Part shown: piece after piece, positions 25,523 to 35,054 of the stretch
How the letters are laid out: each line of letters opens with the position of its first letter
How positions within the stretch are numbered: the first letter of the stretch is position 1
DNA from: Prevotella sp.
GTDB lineage: Bacteria > Bacteroidota > Bacteroidia > Bacteroidales > Bacteroidaceae
Direction of reading: 5' to 3'
NCBI GenBank assembly: GCA_024681705.1
Contig: JAILAI010000292.1
Span: 1 to 50,288, forward strand
DNA: 50,288 nucleotides
The notes under the pieces: generated by a model
Database searches by the model: none
The model's input: the letters and a program-made list of their open reading frames with translations, nothing else
What the model was told of the DNA's origin: nothing
Made by a program: the position numbers and the translations under genes

Positions 25523-26515
25523 ATGATGACATTACAGCAGTTTCTCGAAGAATGGAACAACCAGAACGAGCGAATCCTCGTTCATACCAGCGGTTCGACG
25601 GGCACGCCGAAGCCGTTGTGGGTGGAGAAACGGCGCATGGAGGCTTCGGCGCGCATCACTTGCGACTTTCTGGGTTTGCGCGAGGGCGACATAGCATTGC
25701 TATGCATGCCGCTCGACTACATCGCCGGCAAGATGATGGTGGTGCGCTCTTTGGTTCGTGGCCTGAAACTAGTGTCGGTGGAACCTTCCGGACATCCGCT
25801 CATTGAGAATCGCGGTCACATCGACTTCGCCGCAATGGTACCCCTGCAGGTGTGGAATTCGCTTCAGACAGAGCCTGAACGCGAACGGCTGAAATCGATT
25901 GGAAACCTCATCATCGGCGGCGGTGCCATCGACGATCAGCTGGCGGAAGCGCTTCGCTCATTTCCCAATGCCGTCTGGAGCACCTATGGGATGACCGAGA
26001 CCCTTTCGCATATTGCCTTGCGCCGACTTAGCGGACCCGATGCCAGCGAGTGGTACACGCCCTTCGATGGTGTCGGCGTATCGCTCTCCGACGACCAGTG
26101 TCTGGTTATCGACGCGCCACAGGTTTGCGAACAGACGCTGGTGACCAACGATATTGCCGAACTTCGTTCGCATCCTCAATCGCAACGAACGGAGTTCCGC
26201 ATTCTGGGCCGTCGCGACAATGTGGTTTGCTCGGGTGGGCTGAAGATACAGATAGAAGAGGCCGAGCGGATGCTACGTCCCCATTTGCACGATACCTTTC
26301 TCGTTACGAAATGTCCCGATGTGAGTTTGGGCGAAGCCGTCGTGTTGCTTACCGAAGGCATCGTCGACGACGCCCTTCGCCAGTTGTGTCATCGCGTTTT
26401 ACCGCCCCATTGGGCCCCGCGCCACTACGTGCACGTAGAGCGCATCCCGCAAACCGAGACGGGAAAACCGGCTCGTGTGAAGGCCGCCGCTATGGCTGCC
26501 GAAGCGATAGTTTAG
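25523..26515 (+). CDS. menE: AMP-binding enzyme, MenE-like o-succinylbenzoate-CoA ligase
   Basis: A 330-residue member of the acyl-CoA synthetase superfamily, short as in other Bacteroidetes MenE-like proteins. It has the adenylate P-loop HTSGSTGTPKP (21-31), the NLIIGGGAI and STYGMTETLSH motifs, the RILGRRDNVVCSGG hinge, and a C-terminal lysine in PQTETGKPARV. The expected reaction makes o-succinylbenzoyl-CoA for menaquinone. It begins 36 bp after ccsA, linking quinone and cytochrome functions. The rest of a men cluster is not in the window, so another acid substrate remains possible. An alternative start three bases downstream is equivalent. Confidence 0.8.
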   Translation: MMTLQQFLEEWNNQNERILVHTSGSTGTPKPLWVEKRRMEASARITCDFLGLREGDIALLCMPLDYIAGKMMVVRSLVRGLKLVSVEPSGHPLIENRGHIDFAAMVPLQVWNSLQTEPERERLKSIGNLIIGGGAIDDQLAEALRSFPNAVWSTYGMTETLSHIALRRLSGPDASEWYTPFDGVGVSLSDDQCLVIDAPQVCEQTLVTNDIAELRSHPQSQRTEFRILGRRDNVVCSGGLKIQIEEAERMLRPHLHDTFLVTKCPDVSLGEAVVLLTEGIVDDALRQLCHRVLPPHWAPRHYVHVERIPQTETGKPARVKAAAMAAEAIV

Positions 26516-26596
26516 GAATATAGGAAAACTGGAATTGCCCGTTTTCCAGGAAATATAGGAACGCCCAATCAGGTTTCCTGAAAGACAACGGAAACC

Positions 26597-27682
26597 TTAT
26601 CCCTCGCGATAGAAATCGAGTGCCTCGCGGATATCCTCGTCACTGACATTCTGGTTGATGCGGATATCTCCGATGCCGCCCAGAAGGGTGAAGTTGATTC
26701 TGCCGTCGCGGTTCTTCTTGTCGTGCTTCATCAGTTCGATCAGTGCGGGATAGTCGTCGCACGTGATGCCCATCTGTCCGTAGTTCTCGCGGATGAAGGC
26801 CACCGTCTGTCGCAATTGTTGCGTGGGGAATCCACATTTCACGGCGCTCAGGTAGAGTTCGCACACCAATCCATAGGCCACAGCATAGCCGTGAAGTATG
26901 GGTTTATTGCGGTTCATGGCCATGCTCTCGAACGCATGACCCACCGTGTGCCCCAGGTTCAGGGCCTTGCGCAAACCGCGTTCGTGCGGGTCTTCCGTCA
27001 CGATGCGTTCCTTCAGTTCCACACTCTGCCTGACCATTGCGCTGAGGCTGGCGTGTTGCGATGCGCTATCGTTGGCCGATGCATCGACGATCGATTCCAG
27101 CAATGGTGCCGCCGTCACATGTGCGGCCCACATCTTCTCGTCGGCCAGTAGCGAGTGTTTCAGCATCTCGGCAAAGCCCGAAAGCAGGTTCTCGCGGTCG
27201 AGTGTGCGTAAAAAAGTGGTGTCGAGGATGACAAATCGTGAGTCGGAGAATACGCCGATTTCGTTTTTCAGGCCGCCAAAGTTAATGCCCGTCTTACCGC
27301 CGACGCTGGCGTCGACCATCGAGAGGAGCGTGGTGGGAATGTTGATGAAGTTGATGCCGCGCTTGAAGGTTGATGCCGCGAACCCACCGAGGTCGGTCAC
27401 CATGCCACCGCCGAGGTTGATAAGCAGAGAATGGCGCGATGCTCCGCCCTGTTGCAACGCTTGCCACACGTGGCTGACGGCCTCGAGATGCTTGTGCGAG
27501 TCGCCTGCCTGAATGGTGATGAGCTGGGCATTGCGCAACGTCCAGAAGTCGCTCACCACGGGCCAGCACGCCTGAGCTGTGGTCTCGTCGACCAGCACAA
27601 AGATACGGTCGCGTTCGCACTCGGTGAGGGCTTTTGCCAATTCTTCCTGTAAGTTCTCCGAAAAAACAATTCTCTGCTCCAT
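26597..27682 (-). CDS. aroB: 3-dehydroquinate synthase
   Basis: A 361-residue shikimate-pathway enzyme converting DAHP to 3-dehydroquinate with NAD and a divalent metal. The start at 27682 (MEQRIVFSENL) gives the usual length; a longer in-frame start at 27763 lies upstream of the promoter box. Motifs: INLGGGMVTDLGGFAAS, GINFINIPTTLLSMVDASVG, GKTGINFGGLKNEIG, and metal-binding LGHTVGHAFE. It is convergent with the MenE-like gene; a weak stem (AGGTTTCC/GGAAACCT, 26571-26597) lies in the short gap between them. Confidence 0.94.
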   Translation of the reverse strand: MEQRIVFSENLQEELAKALTECERDRIFVLVDETTAQACWPVVSDFWTLRNAQLITIQAGDSHKHLEAVSHVWQALQQGGASRHSLLINLGGGMVTDLGGFAASTFKRGINFINIPTTLLSMVDASVGGKTGINFGGLKNEIGVFSDSRFVILDTTFLRTLDRENLLSGFAEMLKHSLLADEKMWAAHVTAAPLLESIVDASANDSASQHASLSAMVRQSVELKERIVTEDPHERGLRKALNLGHTVGHAFESMAMNRNKPILHGYAVAYGLVCELYLSAVKCGFPTQQLRQTVAFIRENYGQMGITCDDYPALIELMKHDKKNRDGRINFTLLGGIGDIRINQNVSDEDIREALDFYREG

Positions 27683-27709
27683 GATTCGATTCTCCAAATT
27701 TTTCGGGTG

Positions 27710-27717
27710 CAAAAATA
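27710..27717 (-). promoter_or_regulatory. Predicted aroB -7 box
   Basis: The minus strand reads TATTTTTG, 27 bp upstream of the start codon, with a TTG 22 bp further upstream (27740-27742). Spacing is slightly long, so support is moderate. Confidence 0.5.
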
Positions 27718-28047
27718 CAAAGTTTTTTTTATATTCCGTCAACTTACGGCCCTTTTTGCGCATTTTTAATGTCCGAGCCTACCCTTTGTGACATATATGG
27801 GATGGATGAAAAATAATTCAGAGCAACGAGCCCTACACGTACGTAATAACATTTGTTCACATTTGACATATTCCTTTTTAACATGGAGATTTAAAAATTC
27901 TCAAACAAAAGTTCCGAAGGAGCAAAATACGCGATTCTCAGCGATTAGCCGTAATGTGCTAACTGTCAGTTACTTACAATTGTCGCGCCAATTTTGAAAG
28001 CGAAAAATGGCACTTTTTTGGCAAAAAAATCTAGATTTTTTTCATCG

Positions 28048-28135
28048 AAAGCGGCAGTTTCGATGAGCAAAAGCGACAGTTTAAGTCATCAAAAGCGCCA
28101 ATTTCGATGACCAAAAGCGCCAGTTTTGCTCATCC
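28048..28135 (+). repeat. Four-unit 22 bp tandem repeat in a long intergenic region
   Basis: AAAGCG begins units at 28048, 28070, 28092 and 28114, an exact 22 bp period. The consensus is AAAGCG(G/A/C)CAGTTTCGATGA with variation. The rest of the 725 bp gap (27683-28408) is AT-rich and shows no gene. The word CGGCAGT is shared with the 21 bp array at 626-793, which may be coincidence. Confidence 0.7.
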
Positions 28136-28408
28136 GACTTTTCGATTGTAATCTCGGAGATAGCAAAAAGGGGATAGACATGTGGGTAGTTTTATGTTAA
28201 AAAGTTGAGCGATTTGCGGTCTGATTCTTAACACTTCGGAGTGATAATCTGTTAAAATATGCTTAATCCGATAATGTTTCTACAAGTTTTTAGGTCGCGA
28301 AAAGAACAATATTTTTCGTTTTCAGCTTAATTAACAATTCAAGGTTTAAACTATTCTCGATGCCGAATGTCAAAACAAGCGTAACAATTACACGAATTAA
28401 TTTTTTAA

Positions 28409-31381
28409 ATGATGAGAAGGATCATTTTCTTGCTATTGGCATTCGTATCAGTAGCTACATTCGCACAAGAGAGAAAGATAACGGGAACGTTGACCGACCG
28501 CGACTCGAAGGAAGCCGTGATGCAGGCCACAGTTCACTTGTTGAAGCCCGACAGTACGTTCGTAACAGGAACGCTGACCGACGAAGACGGACGCTTCTCG
28601 GTAGAAGCTCCGGCCGACGGCAAGTACATCGTAAAGCTGACGAGCGTGGGCTATGTCACCCAGACAAAGGACGTGACAATCGCCAACAATAAGAACGTGG
28701 CGCTGGGAAGTATCGCGTTCGTGCCCGATGCCATCATGCTGAAGGAAGCAACGGTGGTGGGTCAGGCCTCCAAGGTGACGGTGAAGAAAGACACCTTTAT
28801 ATATAACGCCTCCGCCTATCGCACGCCCGAGGGCTCGGTAGTGGAGGAACTGGTGAAGAAACTTCCCGGCGCACAGGTCGACGACGACGGTAAGATCACC
28901 ATCAACGGTAAGGAAGTGAAGAAGATTCTCGTGGACGGTAAGGAGTTCATGACTGGCGATACCAAGACGGCCATGAAGAACCTGCCCACCTCGATCATCA
29001 ATAACATTCGTGCCTACGACCAGCAGAGCGATCTGGCCCGCGTGACCGGCATCGACGACGGCAACGAGGAGACGGTGCTCGACTTCGGCATCAAAGCCGG
29101 TATGAACAAAGGTATGTTCGCCAATGTCGACCTTGGTATCGGTACCAAGAACCGCTACTCAGAGCGCATCATGATGGCCTATTTCAACGATAAATGGCGC
29201 CTGATGGGCTTCAATAGTGCCAACAACACCAACGACATGGGCTTCCCTGGTGGCGGCGGCGGTGGCCGATGGGGCGGTCGCAACGGCCTGACAGCCAGCA
29301 AGATGGTGGGCCTGAACTTCAACTACGAGGATACTGGCCGACTGAAATGGGATGCTTCGGTGCGCTGGAACCATAACGACGGCGATGTGTGGTCGCGCCA
29401 GTCTACCGAACAGTTCTACGGTGCGTTCAACCAGTTTAGCAACTCGTTGACGCAGAACTTCACGCGCAACAACAACTGGAATGGCCGTATGCGCATTGAG
29501 TGGACCCCCGACTCGATGACAACCATCACGTTCCGTCCTACCGTTACGCTGAGTTCGAGCGACGGACGCAACAGTAGTCTTTCGCGTACCTTCAATCAGG
29601 ATCCCTATCTCTACGTGACCGACCCACTGGCCATCGACGTAGACGACCTGGTTGCCGACAGCATCCGCGTGAACCGCAACGAGAACGGCGGCATCAGCTA
29701 TAGCGACGGCAATTCAGCATCGGCCATGCTCCAGCTGAACCGCAGGCTGAATAACGACGGACGTAACGTTACCTTGGTGGGTAATGTCAACTATAACGAC
29801 TCCGAGAGCAAGAACCTGTCGCTTAGCGACGTGACGCTGTTCCAGATACAGAATGCCGCAGGCAACGACTCAACGTACTATACCAACCGCTACAACCTGA
29901 CGCCGACAAAGCGCTATGGCTATTCGGTGCAGGCCACTTATTCGGAACCCCTCTGGAAGCGAACCTACCTGCAGTTCAGCTATCAGTTTAGCTACAACTA
30001 CAATAAGAGCGACCGCTCCACCTACGACTTCTCGGGCTTCGACACCAATCCCTTCGCTGGCATCAGCCGTGAGTATCGCGGATGGGACAACTTCCTGACA
30101 CGTCTGCCCATGGACTATACCAACTATCTGGACGCAGACCTGAGCCGATTCTCAGAATATAAGAACTACATTCACGAGATCAACGTGATGTTCCGCCTGA
30201 TTCGCGACAAGTACAGACTGAATGCTGGTGTGATGTTCCAGCCGCAGACGTCGAAGTTCATCCAAGACTATCAGGGTCTGCACACCGACACCACTCGCAA
30301 CGTGTTCAACGTGACGCCGACACTCGACTTCCGCTACAATCCCAACGACCTGACGGAACTTCGCCTGAACTATCGCGGAACTACGTCGCAGCCCTCGATG
30401 AGCGACCTTCTCGACATCACCGACGACAGCAACCCGATGAACATCACGAAGGGTAATCCCGGGCTGAAGCCCTCGTTCACCAACCGTTTCCAGCTGTTCT
30501 ACAACACCTATCTTCAGTCGCATCAGCGCAGCATCATGACGTTTGCCAACTATAGCAACACGCGAAACAGCATCTCGAACATGGTGACGGTGAACCCCGA
30601 AACCGGTGGACGCATCACCAGACCGGAGAACATCAACGGCAACTGGAACGCAGGTCTTGGCTTCATGTTCAACACGGCCATCGACTCGGCAGGCGTATGG
30701 AACATGAACACCTTCACCATGCTGAACTACAACAACTACGTTGGCTATCTCTACGACAACGACGTGCAGGCCTCGCTCAAGAATACGACGCGCTCGACAA
30801 GCGTGATGGAACGTCTGCAGCTGAGCTATCGCAAGGACTGGTTCGAGATTGGAGTAGACGGATCGGTGAACTATATGCACACCCGCAACATGCTTCAGAG
30901 CCAGAACGATCTCGACACTTGGCAGTACTCTTATGGTGGTAGCATCAACATCTTTGCACCGTGGGGCACCAGTTTCTCCACCGACATGCATAACCAGAGT
31001 CGTCGAGGCTATAGTGATGCGTCGATGAACACCAACGAACTCATCTGGAACGCACAGGTGTCGCAGAGCTTCCTCAAGGGCAAACCGCTCACGGTGAGCA
31101 TCCAGTTCTACGACATCCTGCAGGAGCAGAGCAACTACTCGCGCACCATCAACGCCATGCAGCGCAGCGATACCGAGTACAATAGCATCAACTCTTACGT
31201 CATGTTGCACGCCATCTACCGTCTGAACCTCTTCGGTGGCAAGGATGCACGTGATCAGATGCGCGGTCCTGGCGGACGCGGTGGCTTCGGTGGCGGTCGT
31301 GGTTTCGGCGGTGGCGGTCGCGGCGGCTTCGGCGGTGGCGGACGCGGCGGCTTCGGCGGCGGCGGTGGTCGCAGGATGTAA
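28409..31381 (+). CDS. Outer-membrane beta-barrel protein, TonB-receptor-like
   Basis: A 990-residue protein with a signal peptide (MMRRIIFLLLAFVSVATFAQ). It has a carboxypeptidase-regulatory-like domain (ITGTLTDRDSKEAVMQATV, about 23-110), a plug-like region (EGSVVEELVKKLPGAQVDDD, then VKKILVDGKEFM), and a long barrel resembling the OMP_b-brl_3 family. The substrate is unknown. Two unusual glycine-rich segments stand out: PGGGGGGRWGG near residue 285, and a ~40-residue C-terminal tail of GRGGFGGG repeats after the last strand. The second ATG (28412) is an equally good start. It stands alone, followed by a terminator shared with purN. Confidence 0.85.
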   Translation: MMRRIIFLLLAFVSVATFAQERKITGTLTDRDSKEAVMQATVHLLKPDSTFVTGTLTDEDGRFSVEAPADGKYIVKLTSVGYVTQTKDVTIANNKNVALGSIAFVPDAIMLKEATVVGQASKVTVKKDTFIYNASAYRTPEGSVVEELVKKLPGAQVDDDGKITINGKEVKKILVDGKEFMTGDTKTAMKNLPTSIINNIRAYDQQSDLARVTGIDDGNEETVLDFGIKAGMNKGMFANVDLGIGTKNRYSERIMMAYFNDKWRLMGFNSANNTNDMGFPGGGGGGRWGGRNGLTASKMVGLNFNYEDTGRLKWDASVRWNHNDGDVWSRQSTEQFYGAFNQFSNSLTQNFTRNNNWNGRMRIEWTPDSMTTITFRPTVTLSSSDGRNSSLSRTFNQDPYLYVTDPLAIDVDDLVADSIRVNRNENGGISYSDGNSASAMLQLNRRLNNDGRNVTLVGNVNYNDSESKNLSLSDVTLFQIQNAAGNDSTYYTNRYNLTPTKRYGYSVQATYSEPLWKRTYLQFSYQFSYNYNKSDRSTYDFSGFDTNPFAGISREYRGWDNFLTRLPMDYTNYLDADLSRFSEYKNYIHEINVMFRLIRDKYRLNAGVMFQPQTSKFIQDYQGLHTDTTRNVFNVTPTLDFRYNPNDLTELRLNYRGTTSQPSMSDLLDITDDSNPMNITKGNPGLKPSFTNRFQLFYNTYLQSHQRSIMTFANYSNTRNSISNMVTVNPETGGRITRPENINGNWNAGLGFMFNTAIDSAGVWNMNTFTMLNYNNYVGYLYDNDVQASLKNTTRSTSVMERLQLSYRKDWFEIGVDGSVNYMHTRNMLQSQNDLDTWQYSYGGSINIFAPWGTSFSTDMHNQSRRGYSDASMNTNELIWNAQVSQSFLKGKPLTVSIQFYDILQEQSNYSRTINAMQRSDTEYNSINSYVMLHAIYRLNLFGGKDARDQMRGPGGRGGFGGGRGFGGGGRGGFGGGGRGGFGGGGGRRM

Positions 31382-31432
31382 GAAATCAACTAGCTTTTTT
31401 TTCAACTTTTAGGTCGACAACGACCATCAAAA

Positions 31433-31464
31433 AATCCCCAGCGTTCATGCGAATGCTGGGGATT
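31433..31464 (-). terminator. Bidirectional terminator between the barrel gene and purN
   Basis: AATCCCCAGC (31433-31442) pairs with GCTGGGGATT (31455-31464), with further pairing inside. On the minus strand it is followed directly by TTTTTTG, a proper intrinsic terminator for purN; it may also end the plus-strand barrel transcript. Confidence 0.85.
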
Positions 31465-31484
31465 ATCCTTATAGCGTTGAAGGT

Positions 31485-32057
31485 CTAAAGACCGCGAATC
31501 ACCTCCTCGATGACGGCCGGGAAATGCTCCTGCTCCAGGACATGCACCTTGGCGGCGATGTCGTCGGGCGTGTCGGTGGGAGAGAGGGGCGTGCGGAATT
31601 GTGCAATAATCTCACCGCCGTCGCAAATCTCTGATACGTAATGTATCGTGATGCCCGTTTCGGTTTCGCCAGCCGCCTTCACGGCCTCGTGAACATGGTG
31701 TCCCCACATGCCCTTTCCGCCATACTTGGGCAGAAGCGATGGGTGGATGTTGACGATGCGGCCATTGAAGGAGCGTAGCAGGAAGTCGGGAACCATCAGC
31801 AGGAAACCAGCTAGCACGATGAAGTCGCAATGGTGCTTCTGCAATAGCGGCATGAGCAACTGCTCGTTGTTGAAGTCGCTTTTGGGCATGATGGCCGTGG
31901 GCACATTGAGGAGCTCGGCCCGCACCAGTGCGTAGGCATCGGCCTTGTTGCTCACCACGAGGGTGACGTCTATTTCGGGATTGTTGGCGAAATAGCGGAT
32001 GATGTTCTCGCAATTCGTTCCACTACCTGATACGAAAATGGCGATATGGTGTTTCAT
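31485..32057 (-). CDS. purN: Phosphoribosylglycinamide formyltransferase
   Basis: A 190-residue enzyme that formylates GAR with 10-formyl-THF in purine synthesis. The start at 32057 (MKHHIAIFVSGSGTN) is preferred over an upstream in-frame ATG inside hslR. Conserved motifs: FVSGSGTNCENII, LAGFLLMVPDFLL, the catalytic IVNIHPSLLPKYGGKGMWG (Asn and His), and GITIHYVSEICDGGEII with the catalytic Asp. It is last in the minus-strand run rplY-pth-hslR-purN and is followed by a strong terminator. Confidence 0.95.
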   Translation of the reverse strand: MKHHIAIFVSGSGTNCENIIRYFANNPEIDVTLVVSNKADAYALVRAELLNVPTAIMPKSDFNNEQLLMPLLQKHHCDFIVLAGFLLMVPDFLLRSFNGRIVNIHPSLLPKYGGKGMWGHHVHEAVKAAGETETGITIHYVSEICDGGEIIAQFRTPLSPTDTPDDIAAKVHVLEQEHFPAVIEEVIRGL

Positions 32058-32106
32058 TTTGATTTGGTGATTTGTTGGGTTTGCGGTTTGCCTTATGTGA
32101 ATGCAA

Positions 32107-32523
32107 TCAGTCTTCGAAATCGAAATCGTCGTCGTTGTCGAAGCCGAAGAGGGCCGGATCGATGAAGTCGTCGAGAGCGCGGCGCTCTTTCTTCGTGGGG
32201 CGCCCAGTGCCTCGCGCACGGTCTACGAACCCACTGATGCGGCTCATCTCAAGCAGTTCGTATTGTTTCGGATCGGTGACATTCTCGTAGATCTCGGGCA
32301 GCAGCTTGGCTCCCACACGTTGCTCGATGCATTTCAGCACGCGGAACGAGTAGGTGATGGGCGGTTTCTTCACGCTAACCACCTCGCCCACCTTCAGCGG
32401 TCGCGATGGTTTCACGTTCACACCGTTGATGGTGACGCGCCCGTTCTTACAGGCGTCGGAGGCGATGCTCCGCGTCTTGAAAATGCGCGCAGCCCATAGC
32501 CATTTGTCAATTCTTGCTTCCAT
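32107..32523 (-). CDS. hslR: S4-domain RNA-binding protein (Hsp15-like)
   Basis: A 138-residue protein. The S4 fold occupies residues 1-70 (MEARIDKWLWAARIFKTRS, ACKNGRVTINGVNVKPS, VKVGEVV-like strand), followed by a basic linker with RGTGRPTKKERR and an acidic tail (DNDDDFDFED). Hsp15 proteins bind stalled 50S subunits carrying peptidyl-tRNA and help recycle them. It starts two bases from the end of pth, whose product frees peptidyl-tRNA, a functional fit. Confidence 0.88.
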   Translation of the reverse strand: MEARIDKWLWAARIFKTRSIASDACKNGRVTINGVNVKPSRPLKVGEVVSVKKPPITYSFRVLKCIEQRVGAKLLPEIYENVTDPKQYELLEMSRISGFVDRARGTGRPTKKERRALDDFIDPALFGFDNDDDFDFED

Positions 32524-32525
32524 TG

Positions 32526-33116
32526 CTACTGTGGTTTTTGCTTCTTCTGCTTGCCCTTGGCGTTGAACTGGTTCATCGTGATGTCAATGCCAGCGAGCAC
32601 GAAGCTCTTGATGACTTCTACCGACGTCTCGAGAACAGGTTCCAGCGTCTTCTTTTCCTCATCGTCGTAGCGTCCCAGCACGTAGTCGACCTGTCCGCCA
32701 CGCTGGAATTCGTTTCCGATGCCGACACGCAACCGAGCGTATTGCTGGCCGATGAGTTGCTGAATGTGTCCCAGTCCGTTGTGGCCACCGTTGCTTCCGT
32801 TTCCCTTCAGCCTGAATGTGCCAAGCGGCAGTGCCAGTTCATCGGCCACTACGAGCAGTCGTTTCTGGTCGATGTTCTCTTTCTGCAGCCAGTAGCGCAC
32901 GGCGTTTCCGCTGAGGTTCATGAAGGTGGTGGGCTTGAGCAGGAATATTTTGCGGCCTCGAAGCGATGTCTCGGCCATATAGCCGTAGCGCTTGTCCTCA
33001 AAACAAATATTGGACGCCTTGGCGAAGGCGTCCAATACCATATATCCTGTGTTGTGGCGTGTCCCCTCGTATTCGGCACCAGGGTTGCCCAAGCCTACAA
33101 TCAGATATTTGTCCAT
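32526..33116 (-). CDS. pth: Peptidyl-tRNA hydrolase
   Basis: A 196-residue enzyme that cleaves peptidyl-tRNA released from stalled ribosomes. The start at 33116 ([13 protein letters not shown]) places the conserved core at the N-terminus; longer in-frame starts (33206 or 33272) would overlap rplY and add non-family sequence. Catalytic elements: [16 protein letters not shown] (active-site His), [22 protein letters not shown] and GNGGHNG-type [14 protein letters not shown]. It lies between rplY and hslR. The C-terminus is Lys/Gln rich (KGKQKKQK). Confidence 0.95.
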   Translation of the reverse strand: MDKYLIVGLGNPGAEYEGTRHNTGYMVLDAFAKASNICFEDKRYGYMAETSLRGRKIFLLKPTTFMNLSGNAVRYWLQKENIDQKRLLVVADELALPLGTFRLKGNGSNGGHNGLGHIQQLIGQQYARLRVGIGNEFQRGGQVDYVLGRYDDEEKKTLEPVLETSVEVIKSFVLAGIDITMNQFNAKGKQKKQKPQ

Positions 33117-33198
33117 ATGACTGGGTTCTTGATGTTGCGAGCTGTCGGGAGCCTTCTGGAATCGTATGCCGAAAGCCCCTAGCAGCTTACAAATCTGT

Positions 33199-33804
33199 TT
33201 AAGCATCCTCCTCAGTAGTCTCCTGAGCAGCGGCGTTAGACTTACGAGTAGCCTTGATGGTGCAAACCACAACCTCCTTGCTGGTAGCCATTTCCAGTCC
33301 GGGGAAGTTCAGGTCGCCCACCTTGATGCTCTTGCCGATAAGCAGGTTGGTAACGTCGATATCGAGCGTCTCGGGGATATCCTGATACTTGGCAGTTACG
33401 TTCACCTTGCGAACGATGAGGGCCAGACGGCCACCGTCGCGCACACCCTGAGCCAGACCATTCAGCTTCACGGGGATACCGATGGTGATGGGCTTAGCCT
33501 CGTTGATTTCGTAGAAGTCAACGTGCAACAGCGCGTCGCTCACGGGATGGAACTGCAGTTCCTTGATGATAGCCTTGTGCTCGGCACCATCAATGTTCAG
33601 GTTCACCACGTAGATGTGGGGAGTGTAGATCACTTTGCGGAGGTCGGCCATGGGAATGGCAAAGGCAACAGCCTCGGGCAGACCATTCTCACCCTTCTTC
33701 TCACCATACAGGTTACAGGGCACCAGACCCTCTTTACGCATCAGCTTGGTAGCTTTCTTGCCAGTCTCAGTTCTTTTCTGGCCTTTTACTGCGATTTCTT
33801 TCAT
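33199..33804 (-). CDS. rplY: 50S ribosomal protein L25 (CTC form)
   Basis: A 201-residue, two-domain L25/Ctc protein that binds 5S rRNA. The N-terminal L25 domain starts [19 protein letters not shown] and has VPCNLYG and [20 protein letters not shown]. The C-terminal beta domain contains [16 protein letters not shown] and KVGDLNF. The Ala/Glu-rich tail ([11 protein letters not shown]) is normal for Bacteroidetes. It heads the minus-strand run and is divergent from nusB, with promoters back to back. Confidence 0.95.
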   Translation of the reverse strand: MKEIAVKGQKRTETGKKATKLMRKEGLVPCNLYGEKKGENGLPEAVAFAIPMADLRKVIYTPHIYVVNLNIDGAEHKAIIKELQFHPVSDALLHVDFYEINEAKPITIGIPVKLNGLAQGVRDGGRLALIVRKVNVTAKYQDIPETLDIDVTNLLIGKSIKVGDLNFPGLEMATSKEVVVCTIKATRKSNAAAQETTEEDA

Positions 33805-33882
33805 AATGTTGTGTTACTCTAAATTAAGTTGAAATAATTAATAATGATATGCTTAATTCACCATCACACGAAAAAAGCGGTG

Positions 33883-33913
33883 CAAAGGTATCAATTTTCT
33901 GTCACACTCGCAA
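33883..33913 (-). promoter_or_regulatory. Predicted rplY promoter
   Basis: On the minus strand: TTG (33911-33913), a 20 bp spacer, then TACCTTTG (33883-33890), a full Bacteroidetes-type promoter about 80 bp upstream of the start. Confidence 0.68.
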
Positions 33914-33951
33914 CTTTTCTCTTAAAAAAAGTAGAAAAAGGCGTTCTTTTC

Positions 33952-33982
33952 TTGCGTAATATGTGGATTTTTTTTAATTTTG
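33952..33982 (+). promoter_or_regulatory. Predicted nusB promoter
   Basis: TTG (33952-33954), a 20 bp spacer, then TAATTTTG (33975-33982), 39 bp upstream of the nusB start. It is divergent from the rplY promoter, about 40 bp away. Confidence 0.68.
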
Positions 33983-34021
33983 CAATCGTATTCTGTGATT
34001 TAGAAGAAAAAAGAAGAAAAG

Positions 34022-35032
34022 ATGATTAACAGAGAATTAATTAGAATAAAGATAGTCCAGTTAACCTACGCATACTATCAAAACGGTAGCAAGAACATGG
34101 ATAGCGCAGAGAAGGAACTGCTCTTCAGCCTCTCGAAAGCATATCACCTATATAATTATATGTTGCTCCTCATCGTTGCTGTCACAAAGGAGGCATGCAG
34201 ACGTTTCGAGGCAGAGACGGCCAAGGCTAAGCACGAAGGCACAGAGTTGCCATCAGAAAAGTTCGCCTACAATAAGTTCGCGCTACAGCTCGAGGAGAAC
34301 AGAATGCTCTGCGACTTTGTGGAAGCACAGAAGGCAACATGGGACGATGATATAGAGTTCGTGAAGCGACTGCTCGAACAGATCCAGCAGAGTCAGGTGT
34401 ACAACGACTACATGGAGAGCGAAGACGACAGCTACGACGCCGACCGTGAGCTTTGGCGCAAGCTCTATAAAGACCTGATTACGGAAAACGAGGATCTCGA
34501 CGCGCTACTCGAGGAAAAGAGCCTCTACTGGAACGACGACAAAGAGGTGGTCGACACCTTCGTGCTGAAGACCATTAAGCGCTTTGACCCGAAGAACAAG
34601 AAGAACCAGGAGTTGCTGCCTGAGTACAAGGACGACGAGGACAAGGAATTTGCTCGCAAGCTGTTCCGCGCCACCATTCTGAATGCCGACCAGTATCAGC
34701 ACTACATGAGTGAGGCCTCGCGCAACTGGGATTTCTCACGACTGGCCTACATGGACGTGGTCATCATGCAGATTGCCATCGCCGAGATGATGACATTTCC
34801 CGGTATTCCTGTCAATGTGACCATCAATGAATATGTAGAGCTGGCCAAGTTCTACAGCACACCTAAGAGCAGCGGCTATATCAATGGCATGCTCGATGCT
34901 ATTGCCCGCCATCTTGCCTCTGTCGGTAAATTGCTTAAACCAGTGCCCGAGCGCCGTCAGCGTTTCACACGCTCAGACGTGGTGGGACAACAGAGACCTG
35001 AGACAGACCGGGAACTATTCAACGAAGATTAG
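34022..35032 (+). CDS. nusB: Transcription antitermination factor NusB (long form)
   Basis: A 336-residue protein, over twice the ~140 residues of E. coli NusB. The C-terminal ~120 residues hold the NusB fold (RNWDFSRLAYMDVVIMQIAIAE, TINEYVELAKFYST, GYINGMLDAIA). The N-terminal part (LIRIKIVQLTYAYYQNGSKN onward) is the divergent first half with acidic insertions, as in Bacteroidetes homologues. NusB with NusE binds boxA RNA and prevents termination in rRNA operons. It heads the run nusB-yajC-ybbR-coaE. Confidence 0.92.
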   Translation: MINRELIRIKIVQLTYAYYQNGSKNMDSAEKELLFSLSKAYHLYNYMLLLIVAVTKEACRRFEAETAKAKHEGTELPSEKFAYNKFALQLEENRMLCDFVEAQKATWDDDIEFVKRLLEQIQQSQVYNDYMESEDDSYDADRELWRKLYKDLITENEDLDALLEEKSLYWNDDKEVVDTFVLKTIKRFDPKNKKNQELLPEYKDDEDKEFARKLFRATILNADQYQHYMSEASRNWDFSRLAYMDVVIMQIAIAEMMTFPGIPVNVTINEYVELAKFYSTPKSSGYINGMLDAIARHLASVGKLLKPVPERRQRFTRSDVVGQQRPETDRELFNED

Positions 35033-35054
35033 AAACTCATAATACAATAAAGAC

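Noticed and set aside
30152..31405. 417-codon minus-strand frame opposite the outer-membrane barrel gene
   Set aside because: The plus strand has a signal peptide and receptor domains; the antisense translation has none.
32526..33272. Longer pth start overlapping rplY
   Set aside because: The added N-terminus is basic and unrelated to the family; [13 protein letters not shown] is the normal start.
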